Below are positions 1 through 6,305 of a stretch of DNA of 9,355 nt, piece after piece; within the stretch, counting starts at the first letter, position 1, and every line of letters starts with the position of its first letter. This DNA is from Burkholderiales bacterium (GTDB lineage: Bacteria; Pseudomonadota; Gammaproteobacteria; Burkholderiales; CAIKXV01). The notes under the pieces are model-generated. The model saw nothing but the letters and a program-made list of their open reading frames with translations. It ran no database searches and was not told where the DNA came from. Location: NCBI GenBank assembly GCA_014379045.1, contig JACMMK010000067.1, positions 1 to 9,355 of the forward strand. Direction: 5' to 3'. Position numbers and translations under genes: made by a program.

Positions 1-2
1 CA

Positions 3-494
3 GATCGCGCCGGCTGGCGCACGCGCGGCGCCGGCGACGGCACTACCGGGATGGGCATCGCCTTCGCCCAGTACAAGAACAAGCAGACCTACTGCGCGGT
101 GGTCGCCGAGGTGTCGCTCGAGGCCGACGTGCGCGTGACCCGCTGCGTCGCCGCAGTGGACTCCGGGCTCGCGATCAATCCGAACGGCATCGTCAACCAG
201 ACCGAAGGCGGCGTGATCCAGGCGGTGTCGTGGACGTTGAAGGAAGCGGTGCCCTTCGACGAGACCGGCGTGCGCTGCATGACCTGGGACGACTATCCGA
301 TCCTGCGCTTCGACGAGGTGCCCGAGGTCGAGGTGGTGCTGATCAATCGGCCCGACCAGAAATCGCTCGGTGCGGGCGAGGCCGCGCAGGGTCCGACCGG
401 TGCGGCGATCGCCAACGCGATCGCCAACGCGATCGGTGTGCGGCTGCGCGACCTGCCGCTGACCAAGGACCGGATCGCGAAAGCGCTGGTCTGA
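3..494 (+). CDS. Molybdopterin-binding subunit of a xanthine dehydrogenase/IorB-type hydroxylase (C-terminal part; 5' end outside window)
   Basis: The frame is open from the left edge to a TGA at 492-494 and gives about 163 residues of a protein that is normally 700 or more residues long, so only the C-terminal part of the Mo-cofactor domain is visible. Seen directly: a G-rich stretch followed by GIAFAQYKN, AVDSGLAINPNGIVNQTEGG (a typical family segment) and, near the end, SLGAGEAAQGPTGAAIANAI. The Glu of GAGE (codon 378-380) matches the active-site base conserved across the xanthine dehydrogenase/aldehyde oxidase/IorB family. Family knowledge: these subunits hydroxylate aromatic heterocycles or aldehydes with water as oxygen source and pass electrons to a [2Fe-2S] subunit. 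The substrate cannot be told from this fragment. It is a paralogue of the complete subunit at 1228-3462, on the same strand. The methionine at 51 is internal and not a real start. Confidence 0.93.
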   Translation, partial: DRAGWRTRGAGDGTTGMGIAFAQYKNKQTYCAVVAEVSLEADVRVTRCVAAVDSGLAINPNGIVNQTEGGVIQAVSWTLKEAVPFDETGVRCMTWDDYPILRFDEVPEVEVVLINRPDQKSLGAGEAAQGPTGAAIANAIANAIGVRLRDLPLTKDRIAKALV

Positions 495-756
495 CACGGC
501 GTTGGAAGGTCGCGGCGCGCGGCGGGTCGGACGGTGGGAAGCTTCACCGATCGCTGCGGCCGCGCGCGATGACCGGGTAGCGGATCCGGCGCCAGTCGAA
601 CGTGCAGGGGGCGCTGGTCGGCTCGCTGCGCCTCGCGTCGCTGCAGGTTGACCCGGCGACAGCCCGGGTCTAGGCTGTCGTCCACGCTCTGAAGCGAGCG
701 CCAAACGCGAAGAGGGCGGCCGCGACGTACGGCCCCCCAGCCAGGGGAGGCGGCAA
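495..756. other. 262-bp intergenic gap between two molybdenum-hydroxylase loci
   Basis: No credible gene lies here; the open frames crossing it have the arginine-rich composition of high-GC shadow frames. It contains a perfect 7-bp inverted repeat at 650-670, a candidate sigma70-type promoter at 648-676, and the strong Shine-Dalgarno sequence AGGGGAGG at 743-750 of the next gene. The gap suggests that the Mo-hydroxylase gene on the left and the pair on the right are separately transcribed, although no convincing terminator with a T-run is visible. Confidence 0.6.
648..676 (+). promoter_or_regulatory. Candidate promoter with palindromic spacer upstream of the [2Fe-2S]/Mo-subunit operon
   Basis: TTGACC at 648-653 (5 of 6 to the -35 consensus) and TAGGCT at 671-676 (3 of 6 to the -10) are separated by exactly 17 bp. 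Inside and overlapping this is a perfect inverted repeat, GACCCGG (650-656), a 7-nt centre, and CCGGGTC (664-670), so a dimeric regulator bound here would sit on the -35 and spacer. Transcription would begin near 683, leaving a leader of about 75 nt before the ATG at 757. The -10 is weak, and in GC-rich DNA such matches arise by chance, so this is a candidate only. Confidence 0.35.
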
Positions 757-1224
757 ATGTCGGAGAAGATCGCGGTCATGCTGACGGTCAACGGCGAGTC
801 GCGCACCGTTCGTGCGCTGCCCGACACGCCGCTGCTGTGGGTCCTGCGCGAGGACCTGAAACTGACCGGTACCCGTTTCGGTTGCGGCGTGGGCCAGTGC
901 GGCGCATGTACCGTGCATATCGACGGGCAACCCAACTACGCGTGCCTGAACCCGATCAGTGCGATGCAGGGGCGCGTCGTCACCACGATCGAAGGTCTGT
1001 CCCCCGATGCGAGCCACCCGCTGCAGCGGGCCTGGATCGCCGAGCAGGTGCCGCAATGCGGTTACTGCCAGTCCGGGCAGATCATGCGCGCCGCGGGTCT
1101 GCTCAAGGAAAAGTCGCGGCCGTCGCGCGACGAGATCGTGACCTACATGCAGCCGAACATCTGTCGTTGCGGCACGTACGCGCGCATCGTGCGCGCGATC
1201 GAGCGCGCTTTGAAGGAGGGTTGA
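757..1224 (+). CDS. [2Fe-2S] iron-sulfur small subunit of a molybdenum hydroxylase (IorA/CoxS/XdhC-type)
   Basis: The 155-residue length is normal for the two-cluster electron-transfer subunit. The N-terminal plant-ferredoxin-type domain (about 1-75) has Cys43, Cys48, Cys51 and Cys63 (CGVGQCGACTVHIDG then C). The C-terminal [2Fe-2S]-binding domain (about 80-150) has Cys101, Cys104, Cys136 and Cys138 (CGYCQSGQIM and NICRCGTY). All eight cluster ligands are present. Role: it relays electrons from the Mo centre of the partner subunit, encoded 3 nt downstream, to an external acceptor. No FAD (CoxM-type) subunit gene is adjacent, which matches the two-subunit IorAB arrangement rather than the three-subunit XDH/CO-dehydrogenase one. 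It has no signal peptide, so export would be by riding with the Tat-tagged partner (inference). The start is supported by AGGGGAGG at 743-750, six bases before the ATG. Confidence 0.96.
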   Translation: MSEKIAVMLTVNGESRTVRALPDTPLLWVLREDLKLTGTRFGCGVGQCGACTVHIDGQPNYACLNPISAMQGRVVTTIEGLSPDASHPLQRAWIAEQVPQCGYCQSGQIMRAAGLLKEKSRPSRDEIVTYMQPNICRCGTYARIVRAIERALKEG

Positions 1225-1227
1225 GCG

Positions 1228-3462
1228 ATGCACGACTCCGGAAGACGTCGCTTCATGACCGGGACCGCCGGCCTGACCTTCGGTATCGCCTCGGGCACGC
1301 TCGGCGGCATGTCGGGCTCGAACGGCATCGCGCATGCCCAGCCTAGGTCGCGCGAAACCGGACGCGTGCCGCCAGCGGTGACAATGAACCCGTGGGTGAC
1401 GCTCGCCACCGACGGCACGGTGACGATCATGTCCCCGGCGTGCGAGATGGGCCAGGGGTCGCTCACTTCGCTGCCGCTGATCCTCGCCGACGAGATGGAT
1501 GTCGAGTGGGCGAAGGTGCGCATCGTCCATGCGCCGCCGAACGATGCCCTCTACGGCAATCCCCGGCTGGGCGGCGTGATGTACACCGCAGGCAGCCTCG
1601 CGGTGACCGGATATTTCACGATGATGCGTCAGTTCGGCGCGCAGGTGCGCTGGGTGCTGGTCGACAACGCAGCGCGACACCTCGGGGTACCGGTCGATGC
1701 GCTGACGACCCAGCCTGGGCGGGTGCTGCATGTCGCGTCCGGACGCAGCCTGGGCTATGGCGAGATCGCGGAGTTCGCGGTGATCCCGGCGCGCGCACCG
1801 GAGATCCCGCTCGAGCCGCTCGACAAGGTGCGGTTCCGCCTGATCGGGCGCGATGTCGGCCGCATCGACGTACCCGACAAGGTCCGTGGCGCGCCGGTGT
1901 ACAGCATCGACGTGCAGAGGCCGGGGATGGTCTACGGCGCGATCCTGCGCGAGCCGGTCGAGGGTGCGGCACCGCTCAAGATCGACGATCGCGCCGCGCG
2001 CGCGATCGAAGGTGTGCTCGACGTCGTGCGCCTCAAGTACGGCGTCGGCGTCGTCGCCGATGCGCCGTGGGCCGCGTTCAAGGCGAAGCAGGCGCTGCAG
2101 GTGGAGTGGGAGCGCAAGGCGACCGGCTGGGGCTTCTCGAACGACAAGGGCTTCGAGTCGTTCGCAGCCATCGCGCGCGACCCGTCGCGACAGGGAGTCG
2201 CGTGGGAGCAGGAAGGCAATGCGCGCAGCGCGCTGCAGAAGGCGACCAACGTGTTCGAGCGCGAGTATCGCGCGGACTATGCATATCACGCACAGATGGA
2301 GCCGCTCAATTCAGTCGCCGACGTGTCGCCGAAGGGCGATGCCTGCGAGATCTGGTGCGGCACGCAGAGCCAGACCTTCGCGGTCGCCGCCGTCGCCGAT
2401 GCGCTCGGCATCCCGGTGGCGAACGTCAAGTTGAACGACATGATGATCGGCGGCGCGTTCGGCCGGCGCGGCAACCGTGACACCGAATTCATCGTCGACG
2501 CCGCGCTGCTGTCGCGCGCAGTGGGCAAGCCGGTGAAGGTGATGTGGACGCGCGAGGACGATGTGAAGAACGGGCGCTTCCGGCCGCTCTACGTGAACCG
2601 CCTGCGTGCCGGGCTCGACGCGAACGGGCGCATCACCGCCATGCATCACAAGGTGGTCTGTGACCGGGTGCTGCCGTTCGCCGACCCGGTACGGGCGAAG
2701 GCGGCGAAGGGCCGCGACAACATCGCGATGCGCGGCACCGAGATTCCGAGCTACGACATCGCCGACCGGCTGTCCGAGGGGATCCATCCGGACACCGGTA
2801 TCCGCACCGCCCCGCTGCGGGCGATCGGAGTCGGGCAGAACTGCTTCGCCAACGAGTGTTTCATCGACGAGATCGCCGCCGAGCGAAAACTCGATCCGGT
2901 CGCCTATCGGGTGGCCATGCTGGCGAAACAGCCACGCGCGCAGCATGTCGTGCGCGAAGTCGCGCGGATGGCGCGTTGGGAGCAGCGCGCCCGTCTGCAG
3001 GAACAGGGACGTGCGCTCGGCGTCGCCTACATCGACTACACCGGTTCGCATGTCGCCGCGATCGCCGAGATCTCGGTCGATCGCGCCAGCGGCGAGGTGA
3101 AGGTGCATCGCTTCTGGTGCACGATCGACTGCGGCGTGGCAGTCCAGCCCGATAACGTGGTGGCGCAGACCGAGAGTTCGATCGTCTACGGTCTGGGGCT
3201 CGCGTTGACCGAGCAGATCACGATCGCCGACGGGCGGGTCGTGCAGGCGAACTTCTACGACTATCGCGTGCCGCGGATGAGCGACATGCCCGAGCTCATC
3301 ATCAAGGTCATCCCGACGCCGAATCATCCGACCGGGGCCGGTCAGATGGCCACACCGCTGGTGGCGCCCGCAATCAGCAATGCCTTCGCGCAGTTGACCG
3401 GCGTGCGTCTGCGGCAGCAACCGATGCTGGCCGAGCGCGTGCGCACCGCGCTCCGGTCCTGA
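1228..3462 (+). CDS. Tat-exported molybdopterin-binding large subunit of an IorB-type hydroxylase/dehydrogenase, with Gln at the usual catalytic Glu position
   Basis: This 744-residue protein is the partner of the upstream [2Fe-2S] subunit: 3-nt gap, with AAGGAGG at 1213-1219 eight bases before the ATG. The N-terminus looks like a twin-arginine signal: RRRFM at residues 6-10, a weakly hydrophobic Gly/Ala stretch, and likely cleavage after AHA (35-37). Family motifs seen: EMGQG at 73-77 with SLPLILADE after it, GGAFGRR at 408-414 followed by RDTEF, DCGVAVQPDNVVAQTESS, and GAGQMATPLVAPAISNAF near the end. The position that is normally Glu (GxGE, general base) is Gln706 (codon CAG, 3343-3345). 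The upstream paralogue has Glu there. The protein should bind Mo-molybdopterin cytosine dinucleotide and act in the periplasm, probably donating electrons to a cytochrome or membrane acceptor. Substrate unknown: isoquinoline, nicotinate and aldehydes are all oxidised by relatives. Family assignment is very secure; activity is uncertain because of the substitution. Confidence 0.95.
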   Translation: MHDSGRRRFMTGTAGLTFGIASGTLGGMSGSNGIAHAQPRSRETGRVPPAVTMNPWVTLATDGTVTIMSPACEMGQGSLTSLPLILADEMDVEWAKVRIVHAPPNDALYGNPRLGGVMYTAGSLAVTGYFTMMRQFGAQVRWVLVDNAARHLGVPVDALTTQPGRVLHVASGRSLGYGEIAEFAVIPARAPEIPLEPLDKVRFRLIGRDVGRIDVPDKVRGAPVYSIDVQRPGMVYGAILREPVEGAAPLKIDDRAARAIEGVLDVVRLKYGVGVVADAPWAAFKAKQALQVEWERKATGWGFSNDKGFESFAAIARDPSRQGVAWEQEGNARSALQKATNVFEREYRADYAYHAQMEPLNSVADVSPKGDACEIWCGTQSQTFAVAAVADALGIPVANVKLNDMMIGGAFGRRGNRDTEFIVDAALLSRAVGKPVKVMWTREDDVKNGRFRPLYVNRLRAGLDANGRITAMHHKVVCDRVLPFADPVRAKAAKGRDNIAMRGTEIPSYDIADRLSEGIHPDTGIRTAPLRAIGVGQNCFANECFIDEIAAERKLDPVAYRVAMLAKQPRAQHVVREVARMARWEQRARLQEQGRALGVAYIDYTGSHVAAIAEISVDRASGEVKVHRFWCTIDCGVAVQPDNVVAQTESSIVYGLGLALTEQITIADGRVVQANFYDYRVPRMSDMPELIIKVIPTPNHPTGAGQMATPLVAPAISNAFAQLTGVRLRQQPMLAERVRTALRS

Positions 3463-3463
3463 A

Positions 3464-3488
3464 GTTCGCGCCTGCGCGCGCTGCGAAC
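3464..3488 (+). terminator. Possible stem-loop just after the Mo-hydroxylase operon
   Basis: Six-base inverted repeat (GTTCGC and GCGAAC) with a 13-nt GC-rich loop, beginning one base after the TGA at 3460-3462. No T-run follows, so it is not a canonical intrinsic terminator. It could be a weak or Rho-assisted end, or simply chance. Confidence 0.22.
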
Positions 3489-3730
3489 GATGAACACTTG
3501 ACTGGCTGCATGGTGAGAGGCGCCGGTCTGCGCACCCGCACGTCGCCTTCGTGCACCCATGAATCCGCGGAGTCGACTGGCGCGTAAATGTGGCAAGGCT
3601 GCGGGCAGACATTGCCTGCGGCCTGATCGAGCGCTCGACGGCAGTGGCCAGGGCGGCACTCCTCGAATGTTGCCGCTGCATCGATTGCGAGTGCACGCCG
3701 ATCGCCGGCGGCTCGACCTCAACTTGACCA

Positions 3731-3742
3731 CCTTGCGCAAGG
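3731..3742. promoter_or_regulatory. Perfect 12-bp palindrome overlapping the cupin ribosome-binding site
   Basis: CCTTGCGCAAGG is its own reverse complement. Its right arm contributes AAGG of the putative Shine-Dalgarno sequence AAGGA (3739-3743), ten bases before the ATG at 3754. It could be a DNA operator for a dimeric regulator, or a small RNA hairpin (4-bp stem, 4-nt loop) covering the ribosome-binding site. Function is inferred from position only. Confidence 0.3.
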
Positions 3743-3753
3743 ATACTCACCCC

Positions 3754-4230
3754 ATGAATCGCACCACGATCGCAGCAGTTGTTGCAGGCGCATTCTCGCT
3801 CGGCGCCGCCACGGCGTTTGCCGGAGAATGTCCGGCGGACAAACGCACCCCCGACGGCAACGGACAGAAGTCGGGTGCCACGATGCCCAAGGGCGTCACC
3901 GACAGGGTGATCGCCTCGAACGATCTGTCGAAAGATCCAATTGCGCTGCAGGGCCGGCTGTTCCGTGCACGCGAGCTGGTGATCGCCCCAGGCGGCATCG
4001 TGCCCTGGCACGATCACACCAACCGTCCCGCGATGATCTACATCGTCTCGGGCCAGATCCACGAGTACGCCAGTACCTGCGCGGTCCCGATCCTGCACAA
4101 GGCAGGCGATGTCGCGCCCGAGCGGGCGCCGACGCAGCACTGGTGGAAGAACAACGGCAAGACCAAAGCGGTACTCATCTCCGTGGACCTGTTCCCGACC
4201 GAGATGAAGATGGACGAGAAGCTGATGTAA
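3754..4230 (+). CDS. Secreted small cupin-domain protein
   Basis: This is a 158-residue single-domain protein from the ATG at 3754. That start is chosen over an in-frame ATG at 3559 because it gives a clean Sec signal peptide (MNRTTIAAVVAGAFSLGAATAFA, cleavage after Ala23) and has AAGGA upstream. The mature part is a single cupin barrel. Motif 1 is GGIVPWHDH (His86, His88) and motif 2 is GDVAPERAPTQHWWKNN (His129, Asn133/134). The Glu that normally completes the metal site in motif 1, 4-5 residues after HxH, is absent (Pro92/Ala93), so the metal site is either three-His-like or uses another ligand such as His104 or Glu105. Mature Cys26 and Cys109 could form a disulfide. Periplasmic location is likely. 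The substrate is unknown; cupins include dioxygenases, isomerases and plain binding proteins. It lies 19 bp upstream of the MFS transporter gene, probably co-transcribed, which suggests a shared small-molecule ligand. Confidence 0.88.
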   Translation: MNRTTIAAVVAGAFSLGAATAFAGECPADKRTPDGNGQKSGATMPKGVTDRVIASNDLSKDPIALQGRLFRARELVIAPGGIVPWHDHTNRPAMIYIVSGQIHEYASTCAVPILHKAGDVAPERAPTQHWWKNNGKTKAVLISVDLFPTEMKMDEKLM

Positions 4231-4249
4231 GCCCCGGATCCACCGCGCA

Positions 4250-5410
4250 ATGCGCAGTCTGCTGATCGGGCTGGCGGCGTTCCTGACGCTGGTGGATCTG
4301 TTCGCGACGCAGGCGATCCTGCCTGCGCTCGCCGAGGCGTATGGGGTGCGGCCGGCCGCGATGGGACTCGCGGTCAATGCGAGCACGCTCGGCATGGCGA
4401 TCGCGGCGCTGGGTGTGGCGTTCTTCAGCCGGCACATCGATCGGCGTCTGGGCATCGTCCTCAGCCTGGGGTTGCTCGCGCTGCCCACGGCGCTTCTTGC
4501 GTCGGCGCCGGATCTCGCGACCTTCGCTGCGCTGCGTATCGCGCAGGGGTTGTGCATGGCCACCGCGTTCGCGCTCACCCTGTCCTACCTGGCCGAACAT
4601 TGCAGCGCGTCTGAATCGGCGGGAGCGTTCGCCGCCTATATCGCGGGCAATGTCGTGAGCAACCTCGTCGGCCGGCTGATCGCGGGCACGCTGGTGGATC
4701 ATCTCGGCATCGCCGCGAACTTTCTTGCCTTCTCGGCGCTCAATCTGGCCGGTGCGGCACTGGTCTGGTTCTGGCTCGGGCGCGCCGCGCCCGCGCCGAT
4801 GCCTCTGGCCACGCACTCGACCCTCGCGCTCTGGGCGATGCACTTTCGCAACCCTGCGCTGTGCGCGAGCTTCGCCGTCGGCTTTCTCATTCTGTTCGCT
4901 TTCATCGGCACCTTCAGCTACGTGAACTTCGTACTGGTGCGCGATCCCCTGGCGCTGTCCCGGACCGCCCTGGGGTTGGTCTATCTCGTGTTCCTGCCTT
5001 CGGTGTTCAGCACGCCGCTGGCAGGCCAGGCCGTGACGCGGTTCGGCACCCGTGCGTCGTTCTGGGGCGCACTTGCCGTCGCCGGCGCGGGCTTGCCATT
5101 GCTTGTACTGCCCAGTGTGCCCGCCGTTCTGGTGGGGTTGACGCTGGTCGGTGCAGGGACGTTCTTCGCGCAGGCAACGACCACCGCGTTCGTCGGGCGC
5201 GCAGCCACCACCGATCGGGGTTCGGCGAGCGGCATCTATCTCGCCTCGTATTTCAGTGGTGGCCTCGCCGGGACCGCGCTGCTCGGCGCCGTGTTCGAAC
5301 GTTTCGGCTGGGCCGCCTGCGTCGCCGGCATCGGGTTCGCGCTGGCGCTCGCCGCGCTGCTCGCGTTGCGCATGACGGTGCCAGCACAGATGGCGCCGGC
5401 GGCGGCATGA
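4250..5410 (+). CDS. Major facilitator superfamily transporter (YnfM/AraJ-like, 12 TM)
   Basis: This 386-residue, strongly hydrophobic inner-membrane protein has about twelve helices, at roughly 3-23, 40-60, 67-85, 92-112, 127-145, 157-176, 205-230, 240-260, 271-289, 291-311, 328-348 and 355-374. The cytoplasmic loop after TM2 (FFSRHIDRRLGIVLSLG, about 59-74) matches the MFS motif-A position (DRxGrr type). The opening DLFATQAILPALAEAYGV resembles the YnfM/arabinose-efflux branch of MFS drug-type exporters. Two-fold structure is visible, with the central loop near 180-200. Role: proton-coupled export (or import) of a small organic molecule; the substrate cannot be read from sequence. The start ATG at 4250 lies 19 bp after the cupin stop and has only a weak Shine-Dalgarno, consistent with translation coupled to the cupin gene. 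The function of the pair is inference. Confidence 0.92.
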   Translation: MRSLLIGLAAFLTLVDLFATQAILPALAEAYGVRPAAMGLAVNASTLGMAIAALGVAFFSRHIDRRLGIVLSLGLLALPTALLASAPDLATFAALRIAQGLCMATAFALTLSYLAEHCSASESAGAFAAYIAGNVVSNLVGRLIAGTLVDHLGIAANFLAFSALNLAGAALVWFWLGRAAPAPMPLATHSTLALWAMHFRNPALCASFAVGFLILFAFIGTFSYVNFVLVRDPLALSRTALGLVYLVFLPSVFSTPLAGQAVTRFGTRASFWGALAVAGAGLPLLVLPSVPAVLVGLTLVGAGTFFAQATTTAFVGRAATTDRGSASGIYLASYFSGGLAGTALLGAVFERFGWAACVAGIGFALALAALLALRMTVPAQMAPAAA

Positions 5411-5467
5411 GGCATGACGAAGCGTCGGATCGAAGCGTCGCATCGTTTCGCCACGGCGCACGTCGCA

Positions 5468-5496
5468 TTGCAACGGCTAACATCGCGCTTTATCGC
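5468..5496 (+). promoter_or_regulatory. Candidate promoter for the RidA-like gene
   Basis: TTGCAA (5468-5473) and TATCGC (5491-5496) are separated by 17 bp in the 103-bp gap after the MFS gene. Transcription would start about ten bases before the GTG at 5514, giving a very short leader that still contains the GGAG ribosome-binding site (5504-5507). Each hexamer is only a partial match (4 of 6 and 3 of 6). Confidence 0.3.
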
Positions 5497-5513
5497 GCGC
5501 GCTGGAGTGACAC

Positions 5514-6269
5514 GTGTCGAATTCGCTGCCGCAGTTCTTGCCCGGGGGATATCGTTTCATCCCCGGCCCGTTCCAGTACTCGGCCGGGGTCGCGGCCGAG
5601 CCCGGCTTCACGATCGTGCGTGCGCGGTTGGCGCGGCCGCTGCCGCTGGTGCAGGCCTTCGCCACGATCGAACGGCATCTGGCGGCGATCGGTAGAACCC
5701 CGAGCGCATTCTGCCAATGCGAATTGCGCTCGCCCGCACCGTTCACCGAAGAAGGTTTTGTCGCGTTCAACCGCGACTATGTCGGCACGCTCGAGCGCTG
5801 GGGACTGATTCGCGACGGCGTCAATCCGGTCGCGCGCAGCAATGTCTGTCCTGAATTCGACAAGCCGGCGGTGCCGAGTCTTTACGCGTTCTCGTACACC
5901 GAACCGACCCGCGAGACGACGCCCACGTTCATCGTCGCCGGCAGCGCCGAAGCGCCGGAGGGCAAGGGGCACTACGAATCGCACATCGTGCGTCGGGGCG
6001 AGACCGCGCCTGCGGCGATCCACGAGAAGGCGCAGTGGGTGCTCGGCGAAATGGAGCGCAGGATGGCCGCGCTAGGGTTCGGCTGGCCCGACATCACGGG
6101 CGCTCAGCTCTACACCGTGCACGACCCGTATCCCTTCCTCGCAGCCGAGATCGCCCACCGGGGCGCGATGCGGGCCGGCCTGACGTGGCACTGGGCGCGG
6201 CCACCGGTCGTCGACCTCGAGTTCGAAATGGACGTGCGCGGGGTGAGACAGGAACACACGGTCGGCTGA
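5514..6269 (+). CDS. Tandem RidA-like (YjgF-fold) protein, putative deaminase of amino-substituted intermediates
   Basis: This is a 251-residue cytosolic protein with a GTG start, set by GGAG at 5504-5507, six bases upstream. Two halves each look like a Rid domain. Half 1 (about 12-130) has IERHLAAIGRTPSAFCQCELRSPAPF, AFNRDYV and PVARSNV. Half 2 (about 138-248) has KAQWVLGEMERRMAALGFGWPDITGAQLYTVHD (quoted in part), HRGA, then WARPPVVDLEFEMD. The arginines of ARS (Arg108) and ARP (Arg229) sit where RidA proteins hold the Arg that grips a substrate carboxylate. Canonical Rid proteins are about 130 residues, so this reads as a fused duplication. Rid relatives include imine hydrolases and 2-aminomuconate deaminases. 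I recall similar proteins being named 2-amino-5-chloromuconate deaminase CnbZ, but this name is uncertain here. The gene is convergent with the VOC gene and has its own short leader. Coding status is sure; fold and role are inferred. Confidence 0.85.
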   Translation: MSNSLPQFLPGGYRFIPGPFQYSAGVAAEPGFTIVRARLARPLPLVQAFATIERHLAAIGRTPSAFCQCELRSPAPFTEEGFVAFNRDYVGTLERWGLIRDGVNPVARSNVCPEFDKPAVPSLYAFSYTEPTRETTPTFIVAGSAEAPEGKGHYESHIVRRGETAPAAIHEKAQWVLGEMERRMAALGFGWPDITGAQLYTVHDPYPFLAAEIAHRGAMRAGLTWHWARPPVVDLEFEMDVRGVRQEHTVG

Positions 6270-6305
6270 CGTCGTCTGCAGTGCAACACCGGCCCCGCGA
6301 ATGAC

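Larger units (their letters stand above)
3463..3753. other. 291-bp non-coding gap between the Mo-hydroxylase operon and the cupin gene
   Basis: The cupin reading frame stays open back to an ATG at 3559, but the 65 extra residues are arginine-rich without any motif and would put the clear signal peptide in the middle of the protein, so the stretch is treated as non-coding. It holds an imperfect hairpin (arms GTTCGC 3464-3469 and GCGAAC 3483-3488, 13-nt loop) immediately after the stop of the large subunit. It also holds a perfect 12-bp palindrome, CCTTGCGCAAGG, at 3731-3742. No convincing -35/-10 pair was found for the cupin gene. Confidence 0.6.

Noticed and set aside
670..2289. 539-codon open frame on the minus strand opposite the Mo-hydroxylase genes
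   Set aside because: It lies antisense to two genes with full family motifs, is rich in Arg/His/Asp with no domain, and is the usual shadow of GC-rich codon bias.
3724..3747. TTGACC (3724-3729) with GATACT (3742-3747) as a cupin promoter
   Set aside because: The spacing is only 12 bp, too short for a sigma70-type promoter.
3559..3753. Possible 65-residue N-terminal extension of the cupin protein from an ATG at 3559
   Set aside because: The extension is arginine-rich without a motif and would bury a textbook signal peptide; the ATG at 3754 has AAGGA upstream.
2311..4578. 755-codon open frame on the minus strand
   Set aside because: It spans the antisense of the Mo-subunit, the cupin and part of the MFS gene. 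Its composition is Arg/His-rich and it has no recognisable domain.
4175..5473. 432-codon minus-strand frame opposite the MFS gene
   Set aside because: Extremely Arg/Gln/Glu/Gly-rich low-complexity translation, antisense to a clear 12-helix transporter.
6270..6305. Bidirectional terminator between the convergent RidA-like and VOC genes
   Set aside because: No stem of useful length and no T-run could be found in the 36-bp gap.
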